Below, in pieces: positions 9,700 to 21,128 of a stretch of 64,000 bases of DNA (position 1 is the first letter of the stretch; each line of letters starts with the position of its first letter). The notes beneath the pieces were generated by a model. It was not told the DNA's origin. It did not search any database and was given only the letters and a program-made list of their open reading frames with translations. A program made the position numbers and the translations under genes. Source of the DNA: Hygrophila difformis (lineage: Eukaryota > Streptophyta > Magnoliopsida > Lamiales > Acanthaceae); contig JAOANR010000005.1 of NCBI GenBank assembly GCA_030278955.1, positions 36,583,105 to 36,647,104 of the forward strand. The letters are read 5' to 3'.

Positions 9700-10175
9700 C
9701 CTTTGTCGCGGAACAACCCTTGTCGCGGAACCACGTTCCGCGACAAAATGATGCTTTGGCGACAAAGGTGCCAAAGAACATTTGTTGACCATTATTTTGA
9801 AACCCTTGGTCGCGAAACACCCCTTGGCGCGGAACCACGTTCCGCGACAAAATCTTGATTAGCGACCAAGGACCCAAATACTTGTGATTTTATTCTGGAA
9901 GGGCTTTGTCGCGAAGCAACCTTGTCGCGGAACCACGTTCCGCGCCAAAATCTCTTGTTCCGCGACAAGAATTATGCCTTGTCCAATTTTCAACCTTTTT
10001 GTCGCTATGCCCTTGTCGCGGAACCACGTTCCGCGACAAAATTTTCTTTACTTAGCGACAAAACAAACCCTAAGCTTTCAAAATCCCATATCTCTTATTT
10101 CCCTCCCCTTTGTCGCGAAACCTTTGTCGCGGAGCCATGCTCCGCGACACAAACCCTGTATCGCGACAAGGTGGC
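9700..10175. repeat. Tandem array of nested palindromes, five units, B LTR
   Basis: Inner palindromes with 12-bp arms (TTGTCGCGGAAC / GTTCCGCGACAA, loop CAC) begin near 9719, 9823, 9921, 10012 and 10123, each inside a second inverted repeat. The period is 91-111 bp, as in A. B has five units against six in A, so the array changes by whole units. Confidence 0.9.
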
Positions 10176-10438
10176 ACCTTTTGCCAAGTTCTCATTCTTC
10201 ATCTCAATCCATTAATTAATTGAACCTTTGTATTGATATTTTGAGGTTGAAATCCAATGATCTCAACCCATGATTAATTTGATATAAAGAACTTTGTTCA
10301 ATTCCCTATTAAAAGATTCTTCTACAAATGATTAAACTCTAATGATCTAAGTATATAATCCGGACTGTAGTTAATAAATTAATTACGGGATGAGCGATTG
10401 TTTAGACATAGAGAGTGATTATGGATTTAATTCCATAC

Positions 10439-10469
10439 CTTGCATGAGAAACCAATGTCTCTCATGCAA
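10439..10469. repeat. Perfect 11-bp hairpin in the B LTR
   Basis: CTTGCATGAGA / TCTCATGCAAG (10439-10449 and 10459-10469). It is the counterpart of 3180-3211 in A. Confidence 0.85.
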
Positions 10470-12730
10470 GATGACCCAAAAATATTTTTCTTTTATTTAT
10501 TTTGTCTTTTCCCGTGTTGTGTGAAATAGCTAGTAAGGAATATATCAGATTAATGTTGGCGGGTATTCCCACACGGATAACTAGCTCGTGATCTGTATAT
10601 TAATTAATAGTTGTTATTTTGCATGATCCAGATAGTGGTCGGTGGAAGCCTTGGCGGTTCATCCCTCCGGGATTATAATAGCTGCTCAGCTGACTCCCAT
10701 CCGGATACAGTTTTCTTTTCTTACTTTAATTTCAAACCTGAATCTGGAGCTGTAGTAATATTAGATGATATATGCCAATGTCATCTAATCATTTTTGCAG
10801 TAATAGAACATGTGGGTTTTTATCCAAATTCACAGATAGTGGAGTCTGAGATGACGGCGGCAACTATCATTTGAGGCATCCCACTGTCTAAAAGCCATCC
10901 CACCTGAAATGATCAGGACCTGGATAGCAGATGTTTGCAGTCCGGATCATCCTGATTATTTTTGCTATCTTTTTAGCCAAACAAATTCTTCTCATCTCCG
11001 GCTATTTCATCTCTATGTTCCACATTCTGTCTAAATCCACCTTATATTTTGGGTTATTTTATTTTACACTTCTCTATAAATTTATGCATGATACTATTAT
11101 GTAGAGATTGTGGTCGATATTATTTTGGGATCCTTCCCTTGGACATAGAAGTCTTGATTTAAATCAGATGTTTCATAATAAATTTCCAACAAAAATTCCT
11201 TTATAAAACCCGGATCTGAGTAAGGGATAAATTCGACAGTTATGACTAATTCATATCCGACTGGGGGTTGATTTTGGGAAATTAGAAGCAGAGTCAGCAA
11301 TTAGGTCTCACCTAGACTGAAAGGGTCTGTGTTCTTATTGAGAGTCTAGTACCTGATAGGGAATGATTTTCAGATTTATTATTTTCCAAAATTGCTGTTT
11401 GTTGGAAATCTTGTATTAAATGTTGCACTGGGTCAGATTCCACTTGGATTCCGATAAGGTGTGACAGATAATACTAAAGGAACAACATTCGGGCCTTGGT
11501 TATTTTCTAAGGTAGGGTTGAGTATTCTTTCAACTGTTATCTTCTTCTGCCAAAGCCTATTTTTGGGTCCTGAGTGAGTACATCCGGAACGAACTAATTT
11601 CATTAGTTCGTTTCATTAGTTTGTATCTCATAACCACCCGATGAGAAGTGAACACTGCGATCGGTTCACCGAGAATAGGGAATTCTTGATCCACATCCGG
11701 TCATGCTGACTGGGGGGGGGCTTTCTTTTACTACCAGGGTCAAACTTTCAGAAACCTCCGAGTGATAGGATTTTAAATGCTTTCTTTACCGCTTTCTTTT
11801 AATTGCTTTCTTTAGAGGTCACTCGGTTGTATTGAGAGTTGTGTAACTGCTACTAGGACTGAGAGTTAAGGGATAGTTCAGGGCTTAATTAGAATCTTTG
11901 GGCGTGACATGGGGGAATGATAACGGTACTTGACACTTCAATAAATGATTTGGCAGGTGTTGCTTGTCCACCACAGATAATTAACATACCTTAGCAATGC
12001 ATTGCAAGGATGGTTATGCGTCTGTGGTATCTTAGAATTTATTTTCTTAAGAGCATGTAAACTCTTGCTGTAAGTACCTGTCTGTTAAAGGGAACATGGT
12101 ATAGAGAGCATGAGAATTGGCTAACTGAACGAATTATCCCAAGCTAAGATTTGTGTACTAAAATGGAAGTTTAATTGTGTTTCATCTGAATCTTGTCCAA
12201 TCTTTATTCTTTTCTTCCTGTCCCTTCTGTCATACTTTAAATCTGCTTTCTTAGAATAATCTTAACCGCCTTCTTAGATTAATCTTATTGTCTTCTTAGA
12301 TTATTTTAATTCACTTTCCAGAATAATTTTATCTGCTTTATTTTAATTGCTTTCATAACTCAGTTTAAATTCTGTCAAGTAGTTGTTAGTCAAATCACAC
12401 ACCTGATTCGAGTAACCGAGTGGAAAATCTTAGTAAATGACGTGGGACCTGCTTCTATCGCACATCCTCCAGTGAACGATCCGGTCTTACTATAAATTAC
12501 TGCAATTTTTGACACCGTGCGCTTTCGGGAGCACAGTTTCTTAACTACGAGCAATAAAAACATGACTACGTATAAATATATCCCTAATCACAACACCGCC
12601 ATCATAAATTGGTTTCATTAAACAGAACCTAAACCAGGATCACGAATTTTCAGAAAACACTCATGTAGTGGGAATTAGTCAAAAGTTTCATGGCAGGAAA
12701 TCTTATGGCAAGAATTGATGAGAAGTATCA

Positions 12731-12748
12731 TGGCATATTTGCCGGGGA
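12731..12748 (+). other. Fossil PBS inside the B LTR
   Basis: TGGCATATTTGCCGGGGA matches the tRNA-Asp PBS at 14 of 18 positions. It follows ...AAGTATCA, a decayed LTR terminus. The present LTR end lies about 250 bp further on, at 12994. Confidence 0.65.
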
Positions 12749-12994
12749 TCCTCAGTGTGACAGGCTGAAGATCAACCTATCCCGGCTATGCCATGAGATT
12801 TGTCAGCATTTCATGACAGAGAGGACCACAGCGCCATTTGAAACCAAAGCACCATACTTGAGTAATAAAAAGAATAATAATCTTGATATATCCCTAAACC
12901 CTTTCCCGTGAATCATAACTCTTTTCATTTAATAAATCTAACCTGGTATAATTTTAGAAAAAGCTCGGGTTAACGAAACTTGTCAAAAGTTTCA

Positions 12995-15194
12995 TCAGCA
13001 CAACTTGCTGAGTAAGTTAACACATGCATGATCGTAGGGTTTAAAAGCCATTAATTTAATATTTACATAAAACATGATAATAAGCCATAAATAATTCAAC
13101 TTAATCATCTAACCAATTTGCATAATATTTTATGGCACTAGACAACAATACATTTAGCACAATTTAATATGAAAGCCATAGTTAATTTAAACAAAATATT
13201 TAACAATTTAAACGACAACTATAAATAATCCAATTTAATTTAAATTCCCCATTACATCCCCGATTTAGTATTTTCAAGTATTTCACGATTGCATCGCGAT
13301 CTCAACAAGTTTAGCCGGAAACCGGCGGGCGCAGCCGTATCTGCCATACCCAGTACCACTCCGGAGCCTCGGGAAACCCATGTGGATATTCACGAGAGTG
13401 TAGGCCGTATATCTCATGCCGTTTTGGCAATATCATATCTCAATTTTCGCGCGGGGTCACCATCGTCCATAAAGGCACGAAGTGAAGCAGTTAGGGGCAC
13501 CCTGCAGAGCACTCACCCCTAATTTTAATTTATCAAGTTTGTAAGGGGATTTATTTATGAAAATTCTGGTTTCACTTAATTTGTTAAGAAAATATTTCGA
13601 CTCGTTTCAACCCTAAAGGCTAATTCCATCGTTTCAACAAGATTTCAAGATTTGACTCCGGTAACCGCTGTTTACTCTAAAATTAATTTAAAATCCGATT
13701 TAAGTCCAAAATTCTGAAAATTTACCACTGACTCGGAAACATCGAGATGAACAACTTTCGTGTTTTAACTTTTTCAATCCAAGATACCGAATCAGGTCAA
13801 AAACATCAATTTTCGTAGAAACATTAATCTGTCCGAATTTCGTGTACAGCAGTTCAAGATTTTCAAGATCTACAATAGTAAATTAACTCCAAACTTAACG
13901 AAATTTTACAGAGACCTTCTTAAGACATTTGTCTACAATTTTCATGTTCGGCTAAAGATCTAAATCAGCCTAGAACCCTAGTCAAAAACGTCATCAAGTT
14001 CAGACCTAAGTTCTGTCAAGAATTTCAAGATTCAAGTTTCAGCAGTTCGGTTTCGGGTGGATTTCATATATCAAATCATCACGAAAAATTCTGAAACTTT
14101 TACAGAAGATAGATCTAAGCCTTAGGAACGTTTTCCATGTTTTAAGGTTTCTCGTTTGAAGACTTTTAAGGGTTCGGAAAAATTGGACAAAATCGCTGCG
14201 CCGATAGAAATCACATGTTGACAGATTTTCGAAAGTTTTGATTAAGATTTTAGTTTTAAGTGTTTTAATTACTCCCAAAATCATGTAAGTGTCAACTTAC
14301 AGATTTCTAGTCGTCCGGGATCGTCGATTTCGGAGGCGTGGCTTCCCGTCCACCGTTTATCCTCTCCGTTCGTCGGGTTCTTCGTTCTAGATCCGATTCG
14401 GGGTGTAAGAAAGAAAAAAGACTAAGTTAGGGTTTCATTTTTTAATTAAAAACGAGATGGATGAATGGATCAGACTTACCACGACGTTGGAGATCTCTCG
14501 AATTCATCCAAACAGTCTCCGGCTTGGTTTTGGTGCCTCCGATGACTTCCGGATCTAGGGTTTTGTGTATAGAGAGTATCGTAGGGTTTTGAAAAGTGTT
14601 TGGGGCTGCCAAGAGGTGTTATTTATAGATAGGCACGACTTAGGGACGTCCAAGGTCGGCTTTGGGGAGTCTTGAGCCGAAAGGTGTTCAACCGAAGTCG
14701 GAAAATCCGGATTCGGGCGAGTGAATCTCGCAACCGACGAATCTGTCGTGTGGCGCGGTCGTGGCGCGCCGTCTCCCTATTGACCGTGCGGCCACCGCGC
14801 GGCTGCCGCCTGGACCCCGGTCCGGGCGGGTCGTGCGATCCGTCGTGCCTTTCCTCATCTCTTTCGGACTTCTATCCCTCTATGCTCCCGGATTCCAAAT
14901 TCCGAGCCATCCTCGGGTTCCTATTCCGTATCGTCATTTCCCTCGGATCTAAATTTATGTTTGGACTCGAGTTTTCGAGCCCATTGGTGTCGGGTACACG
15001 TGTAACAATTTATTTATCTTTAATTAATTCTTTTTATTTAATTACATTCCTTTAATTCCTTTTTAAATTAAATTTCATTTCTCATTTCCTTATCCTTATT
15101 TATTTATTTGCTGAATTTATTTATTTATTGTATTTATTTTATTGTTTATTTATTTAATTAATTGTTTTATGTTGCAAAATTCTCGGGTATTACA
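12995..15194 (-). mobile_element. 3' LTR of chromovirus G, truncated by element B
   Basis: It aligns almost base for base with 26765-28961, the other G LTR, and ends on the + strand in ...GGGTATTACA. The first 391 bp present in the other copy (26374-26764) are missing here because element B interrupts the LTR. The minus-strand TATA box TATAAATAA lies at 14627-14619, with GC-rich inverted repeats (14750-14795) just upstream. Small open frames in this stretch recur in both LTR copies and do not resemble proteins. Confidence 0.88.
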
Positions 15195-15434
15195 GTCTAC
15201 CCTCCTTAAGAATCAACTTCGTCCTCGAAGTTGTGTTTCGGCTTTTCTCGTGCTATGGTTTGTTTGTTTTATTATTTTGTGACTGAACTTAGAATTAAAA
15301 CTTCTAAGCTGCCTACGTACCCTGTGAAGGGATCAAGCCATAATGTAGTTCAAAACAATTTGAATTTGTTTGTTTGTTTACAAAAATGCACGAAAAATAC
15401 ATGGTATGACATCCTCTCCCCCTTAAGATTGCAG
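15195..15434 (-). other. 3' untranslated end and polypurine tract of G
   Basis: The minus strand reads CTTAAGGAGGGTAGAC directly before the LTR start TGTAATACCC, a typical polypurine tract. The rest of the interval is the non-coding tail after the pol stop at 15435. Confidence 0.65.
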
Positions 15435-17546
15435 TTATGTCCCCATAACTGTGTCGGTGTCGGTTTGGAATAGTGTCGGGTAGCGTTCTCTCATGTCGGA
15501 TTCTACCTCCCAAGTTGTCGTCTCACTTTCGTGGTTCGACCAAAGAACCTTGATCATTTTGACGGTTTTGTTCCTCGTTACTCGCTCCTTAGTGTCTATA
15601 ATTCGCACTGGGACTTCTTCATAAGTCAGATCTTCATCGAGTTCGATTACTTCTGGTTGAAGTACATGTGTCGGGTCTGGCACATACTTCTTTAGTTGTG
15701 AGACATGGAAAACATTATGAACTCGACCTAATTGTGGCGGTAAAGCCAGTCGGTAGGCCAAATTCCCAACTCGTTCTAGAATTTCGTAAAGTCCTATGTA
15801 TCGAGGACTCAACTTTCCTCGTTTGCCAAAGCGCATCACCCCCTTCATGGGTGATATCTTTAGCATGACCCTATCTCCCACTTGAAATTCTAGGTCTCGT
15901 CGTCTTACGTCAGCGTAACTCTTCTGACGGTCTTGAGCGGCTCTCATTTTTCCTTGAATCACTTTGATTTGTTGAGCCATATCTTCGATAAGTTGTGGTC
16001 CCACTACCACCGACTTATCGTTTTCTTCCCAGCTCAACGAGCTTCAGCACCTACGTCCATACAACGCCTCGAATGGTGCCATGCCAATGCTAGCATGGTA
16101 GCCATTATTATTAGAAAATTCGATTAAGGGTAAATGGGATTCCCAATTTCCCTTAAATTCCAACACGCATGCTCTCAGCATGTCTTCTAGTGTTTGGATT
16201 GTTCTCTCGGTTTGACCATCCGTCATCGGGTGGAATGCGGTGCTCATTTTGATTTGAGTACCGAGAGCTTTTTGTAATTCCGTCCAAAAGTGAGAGACAA
16301 ATCTACTGTCTCTGTCGGAAATGATGTCATGTGGTACTCCATGTCGTCGTACCACATTATCAACGTAGGCTCGGGCCAATTGGTCCATAGTCCACGTGTC
16401 CTTCATCGGGATAAATATGGCTGTCTTCGTTAGCCTATCCACAATCACCCAAATCTTGTTAATGCCTTTAGGTGATCGGGGTAATCCCGAGACAAAATCC
16501 ATTGAGATGCTATCCCACTTCCAACTTGGAATCTCTAGTGGTTGCATCAGTCCTAGGGGTTTATGTCTCACTGCCTTAACCATTTGGCAGGTGAGGCATT
16601 TCGCCACGAAGTCTGCCACTTCTTTCTTCATTCTCGGCCACCAATAGATCTTCTTTAGATCTTTGTAAAGCTTGTCGCCTCCGGGATGCACTGAGTATGG
16701 CGTGTTGTGCCATTCCTCCATCAACCTTCGCTTCAACTCGGCACATTTATGGGGCACACACCATCTCCCTTTGAAACGAATGCTTCCATCCTCGTGGACA
16801 GCAAATCCTATTGCCTTTCCCTCGGCAATATACCCCTTTATCTTCTCCAATTTCGCGTCACCCGGTTGGGCGAGCCTAATATCGTCCAATATTGGAGTTT
16901 CTACGATCATGGCATTGATTGTGTTACTCACTGTGCCCGGATGCACAAGTTCCAAATCCAATCTTGCCAACTCCATGTACAATGCCGGCGGAATTACCAA
17001 TGAGTTTGTCACGTGTTGGGTTTTCCGGCTTAGGGCATCGGCTACCACATTCGCCTTCCCCTCGTGGTAGGATATCTCCAAATCGTAGTCCTTAATAAGT
17101 TCCAACCACCTTCGCTGTCTCAAATTCAACTCCTTCTGAGTGAATATATACTTCAAGCTCTTGTGGTCGGTGAACATTCGACACTTCCGCCCATAAAGAT
17201 AATGTCTCCATATCTTTAGAGCGAAAACGACCGCTGCCAACTCCAGGTCGTGTGTCGGATAATTTTCCTCGTGAGGTTTTAGCTGGCGTGATGCATACGC
17301 TACGACTCTCGAGTCTTGCATCAAGACACAACTTAAACCTTCCTTCGAAACATCGCTGTAAACTTCGAAGTCACCATTTTCTGATGGTAGCGTCAATACG
17401 GGTGTGGTTGTGAGTCGTTTCTTCAGCTCCTGAAACGCTGTCTCACAAGCCTCTGTCCACACGTATTTTACTCCCTTCTTCAGTAGCTAGGTCAAAGGTC
17501 GTGCGATTTTTGAAAAATCCTTCACAAACCGTCTATAATACCCGGC
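15435..17546 (-). pseudogene. Ty3/gypsy chromovirus pol: RT end, RNase H, integrase, chromodomain (broken)
   Basis: Reading leftwards from 17546: the end of the reverse transcriptase (AGYYRRFVKDFSKIARPLT, then a stop at 17489-17487). Next comes RNase H, with [24 protein letters not shown] and VADALSR carrying the acidic residues. The integrase follows, with an HHCC zinc finger ending CLTCQ, the DDE core in SMDF, SDRD and [10 protein letters not shown], then [23 protein letters not shown] at 16043-16041 interrupts it. The C-terminal part reads on in the same frame to a GPY/F-like region, FHVSQLKKY and a chromodomain ending near 15500. The chromodomain, iMet PBS and TGTAAYACCC LTR ends fit the Tekay/Del chromoviruses. 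The upstream RT continues at 22787-22983, beyond inserted element D. It is not functional. Confidence 0.92.
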
Positions 17547-19043
17547 TGATATGGTGCATAAATTGTGATATTTTCTAATGTTTAATTGATAAGCTAATGG
17601 TTTAATTGGTGGAAATTGTGGAAATATTTGCTAAAAACAATGATTTTGAGTATAAATGTTAAATTGTGATCTCATTCTATGATTCTATGCGTTTTAATAT
17701 ATTTTATGTTGAGATTGCATGTTTTTAGGTGTTTTTAGCAAGCCAAAGGCCAAAGGGACCAAAAAGAAGTCAATTGGAGCTCTAAAACTCGGAAAACGGA
17801 AGAAAATTGGTGAAAACAGTCCGAAACGCGTGCCGGTGGCGCGGTGCGAAGGTCGAACGCGCGAGGAGCGCGCCAATTGACGAAACCGCGCGCTCGTGGC
17901 GCGCTTTTCGCCCAGACCACGAGCCCAGCGCGCGGTTCCCGCAGCTGCATTTTTCTGTTTCGCGTTTTGGGCCATAAATAATTCGTTTCTTGGCCGATTT
18001 GGGAGTTCCACCTATCAAAACGCTCAGAATTTCGTTTTCCATCTAAATATCTATTCTCCATATCTTTCTGATTCATCATCCGAAAAAAAAGCGTGCCATA
18101 GTGCTGGATGCCCAAATCTTGCTGAATCTTGGGATATCGCGCGAATCTCTGGTCTATTCATATCTTCTGCAAACTGGTCTATAAATAACACAACTTCAAG
18201 TCAATTAAAGGGTTCCGAATCATTCGGTTCCAACTATTCCATACTCTCATATCTTTCCATCCATCATCCGGGAAAAGAGAAGAGCAAGTTGAAGGCAATC
18301 CAGTGGAGATCTACACCGGAATTTCTTCACCAATTGTGTTACAGACTATGTTTTCTTTTATTATTCTTTTGCGTTTTTGTGACATTATGCTAGGCTAATC
18401 CCATCTTTTGGGGAAACCTAGATCTTGACATTGTTGATTTTTGCTTTTGTTTTATGAATTTCGTTAATTATATGTTAATTTGTTCAATTCTTATGTGTGT
18501 TTGGTGAGACCGAAAGGAGATCTGAACTAGGGCTTTATATTGTTTAAGTGGTTGAAAAATACTTAAACAAAAATAATTGAACAAATTAATTCTAATAATT
18601 GGTAACTTGAAAAAGAGCCAAATTTGTTAGAACCAAACTTAGGATAATCACTAGCCGGAGGAATTGCATGTCATTAAAACCGAGAGGTTTCTAAATTGTG
18701 ATAATTCTAAGTAGGCATATTAATTAATTAAAAATTGGATTTTTATATGCAATTGCAAAGTTTGTCAACAATTGAAAGATCTAGGGATTCCCAATCATCA
18801 TCTAGCATATTAAATTCACTCTTTCTCTTTGATTTGCTGATTGGATTTTTTTTGCTTTATTTTAATTAATTGCATTATTAGAATCTTAGATAAACAAACA
18901 ATTCATGCACTTTAATTTTATTCACTACTGAAATTTGATAAACTATTGACAATTCCCTGTTCCCTGTGGATTCGACCCGGTTTCAGCGGTTTATTACTTG
19001 GACCGTACACTGCGGGTTGTGTTGGAAAATATTCCACACACCA
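17547..19043 (+). repeat. 5' LTR of element D
   Basis: It starts TGATATGGTGCAT and ends near ...CCACACACCA; the exact end is uncertain by a few bases. A GC-rich hairpin (17884-17937) lies upstream of a TATA-like CATAAATA at 17973-17980. Repeated GCGCGC words give spurious open frames around 17700-18110 on both strands. Confidence 0.8.
17884..17937. repeat. Long GC-rich hairpin upstream of the D LTR TATA box
   Basis: AACCGCGCGC plus CTCGTGG (17884-17899, sharing one C) pairs with CCACGAG (17917-17923) and GCGCGCGGTT (17928-17937), with a 4-nt bulge. The second LTR carries the same structure at about 21475-21528. Confidence 0.8.
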
Positions 19044-19049
19044 AGTTTT

Positions 19050-19067
19050 TGGCGCCGTTGCCGGGGA
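19050..19067 (+). other. Primer-binding site (tRNA-Asp) of element D
   Basis: TGGCGCCGTTGCCGGGGA, identical to the PBS of element A. It places D in the same broad Athila-like group. Confidence 0.9.
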
Positions 19068-21128
19068 ACGGTGGTTTTTGTTTATGGTTTATTGAGTTTT
19101 TGTAGTTTCTTACCTATTTCTTTTTTTTAATTTTTTTTTAGCACTAATTCCTTGTATTTTTCCTTTCTTGCAGATATTGGAGCAAACCTCTAGAGCTGAA
19201 AGAAAAATCAGAGCAAGAAGAAAATTGGATCTCACAATGGACGGACATGAGAATAATAATATTGAGATCCTGTAAGGATGATGTGTTAATGAAGCTGGTG
19301 GTGGAGCAATACTTCAAAATGTTGAAAGACCACTAGCCTTGAGACTGTCTGGCTGTCGACGTTAAATGCAGCGCTTTCGGGAGGCAACCCGAGTGTTTTT
19401 CAACTTTCTAGTTATTAGTTGATTTTGATAGTTTTGATTATTTTGACTCAATTGGTGATATTTTTTTGGTTGTAGTGATCGCATCGGTGTAGGCAAATGG
19501 CTTGGGAAAGCAAAGAGATGAAGGATTGGGATGCATTCATGGCCTATATTTTCCACCGCCTAATCAGTGATACCCGGTTTGAGTGTCTTTTTATTATTTT
19601 TATTTTTATTATTTTTTTTTCTTTCTTTGAGTCCTTTATTTTTTCTTTCTTTGAGTCCTTTATTTTTTCTTTTTAGGCTGGGTTGTATAATCTGATATTC
19701 AAGATCTTTATGCTTTGACATGATGTATAATCCTTGCGTACCTTTTTTGTGTCGTGTTGAGTCGTGTTAGTTAGTTAGTATCACTGGGAGGGTCTATGCC
19801 TTAGCTTTATTGTTTAGACATTGAGGACAATGTCAATCTTTAGTGTGAGGATGGGGGATACCCCAAGCTGGATGACACATTGCTCACTGCACGTCACCAC
19901 TAGTAGTTGTATTTTTGTCTAGGAGTAGAACTTGACTGAAAACTTGTTAGAGTAGATTGATTTATTGAGTTTGAATGAGTCATCTCATATTGCATAACTC
20001 AACCAAAAAGCCTTTGGGTGAGAATTTTTGGCCTTAATTATTTTTAATTATGTGAACCAGGCATGCTCTTTGATATTTTTATTTGTGATGGAATGCATGA
20101 GATTACCATCTGGAATTTGATGAGGAATATGATATAGGCACCGAGAAACCCATGGCCTAAACACTTCATACCCTTGACATATTCATCTTTAGACAAGCCC
20201 TATGAGCCTTTTTAGCCTATTTTCCTTAATGAGCCACTATATATTTATCACTAGCCACATATTTTTAAGCCTTCAGAATTTTAACCCGTGGAACAAGTGA
20301 TCCAATGTTGAGTGGGGAGTTGGGAATATTTTTGTTGTGGGGAAGTCTTAGAAGATGAATCATGTGAAGATTGGAGGATGAGTTGAGCTTGTAAAAATAG
20401 TATAGTGCCCCAATTATATATATATAAAAAAAAAAGTGGATACATATAGCTGGCACGATTGTTCCTCTGATAGAGTGTTACACTCTAAGTCAAGAACAAT
20501 TAAGAGTTGAAGTTCCATCTGCAATGTCAGATAGTGGGATTCCTCTAAATAGAATTGTGAAACCGAGCTGTTGAAAGCCACGAGGTATTTGGGGGCACAT
20601 ATTATTTCATTCTATGGTTTGTGTTGTTGATTTTGATGTGATGGGGTGTGGTTCTACATATTTGGATATTTTGGTTTAATTTTTTTATGGAGTGATACTT
20701 GTTCCATTTTTATTAGCCTACTTTATCCATATTTTCCTACCTAATGACCCTAGCCCCGTTACAACCTATTTTAAAGTCCTATTGATTCCTTATAATGAAT
20801 TCTAAGTGTGAGGATTTTGTGATTTTGTTACAAATTTAAAATGATAATTGCATTGCCTTGGTACTGAGTGCATTCTTACCCTTTCATATGAGAGTACTTC
20901 ATACTTCTATATTTATACATTTTTCTAGTGTGAATCTTTGTGAGGGTTGAGCCAAGTAGTAGTGTTAGTGTTGAGGGGACGAATGAGAATTTGATATTGA
21001 TATCTACTTGAGCTTGTGATTGGTTGTAGTTTAGCTTTTAGACATTTTGGTGGCTATTATGTGTGTTGATATTGCTAGGTCTTAGTTCAACCTTGTTCGG
21101 GGACGAACAAGACTTAGTGTGAGGATGT
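19068..21128 (+). other. Internal region of element D: non-coding modules
   Basis: A splice-acceptor-like TTTCCTTTCTTGCAG ends at 19173. It is followed by a short frame (ILEQTSRAERKIRARRKLDL..., stopping near 19275) that looks like the start of an Athila-type gag. Then come CTTTCGGGAGGCAACCCGAG (about 19373-19392, stem CGGG/CCCG) and a hairpin GACATTG-AGGA-CAATGTC (19817-19834) followed by GTGTGAGGATGGGGGA. The pre-LTR block shared with B is at 20714-20766, and CGGGGACGA ... GTGAGGATGT is at 21098-21128. I see no long ORF. Several of these words recur widely in plant Athila-type elements. Confidence 0.6.

Larger units (their letters stand above)
8447..12994 (+). mobile_element. 3' LTR of element B (Athila-like)
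   Basis: A 4.55-kb LTR from TGATAATGG to ...GTCAAAAGTTTCA. It is the reverse-complement partner of 758-6416. It ends exactly where the truncated G LTR begins (TCAGCACAACTTGC at 12995), and no PBS follows. It is therefore a 3' LTR (or solo LTR) inserted into G. It carries a palindrome cluster (8752-9000), a TATA box (9071), a five-unit palindrome array (9700-10175) and the conserved hairpin (10439-10469). A fossil PBS lies at 12731-12748, and terminus-like words ending in TTTCA or ATCA fall at 12690 and 12730. No gene is seen in it. Confidence 0.8.

Noticed and set aside
13289..13522. 77-codon frame, repeated at 27059-27331
   Set aside because: It lies in both G LTRs and resembles no protein; an LTR shadow.
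14672..15055. 127-codon frame, repeated at 28440-28823
   Set aside because: Same reason: LTR sequence of G, with several overlapping frames over a GC-rich part.
17694..18393. Frames in the D LTRs on both strands
   Set aside because: Present in both LTR copies, on both strands, across GCGCGC hairpins; not coding.
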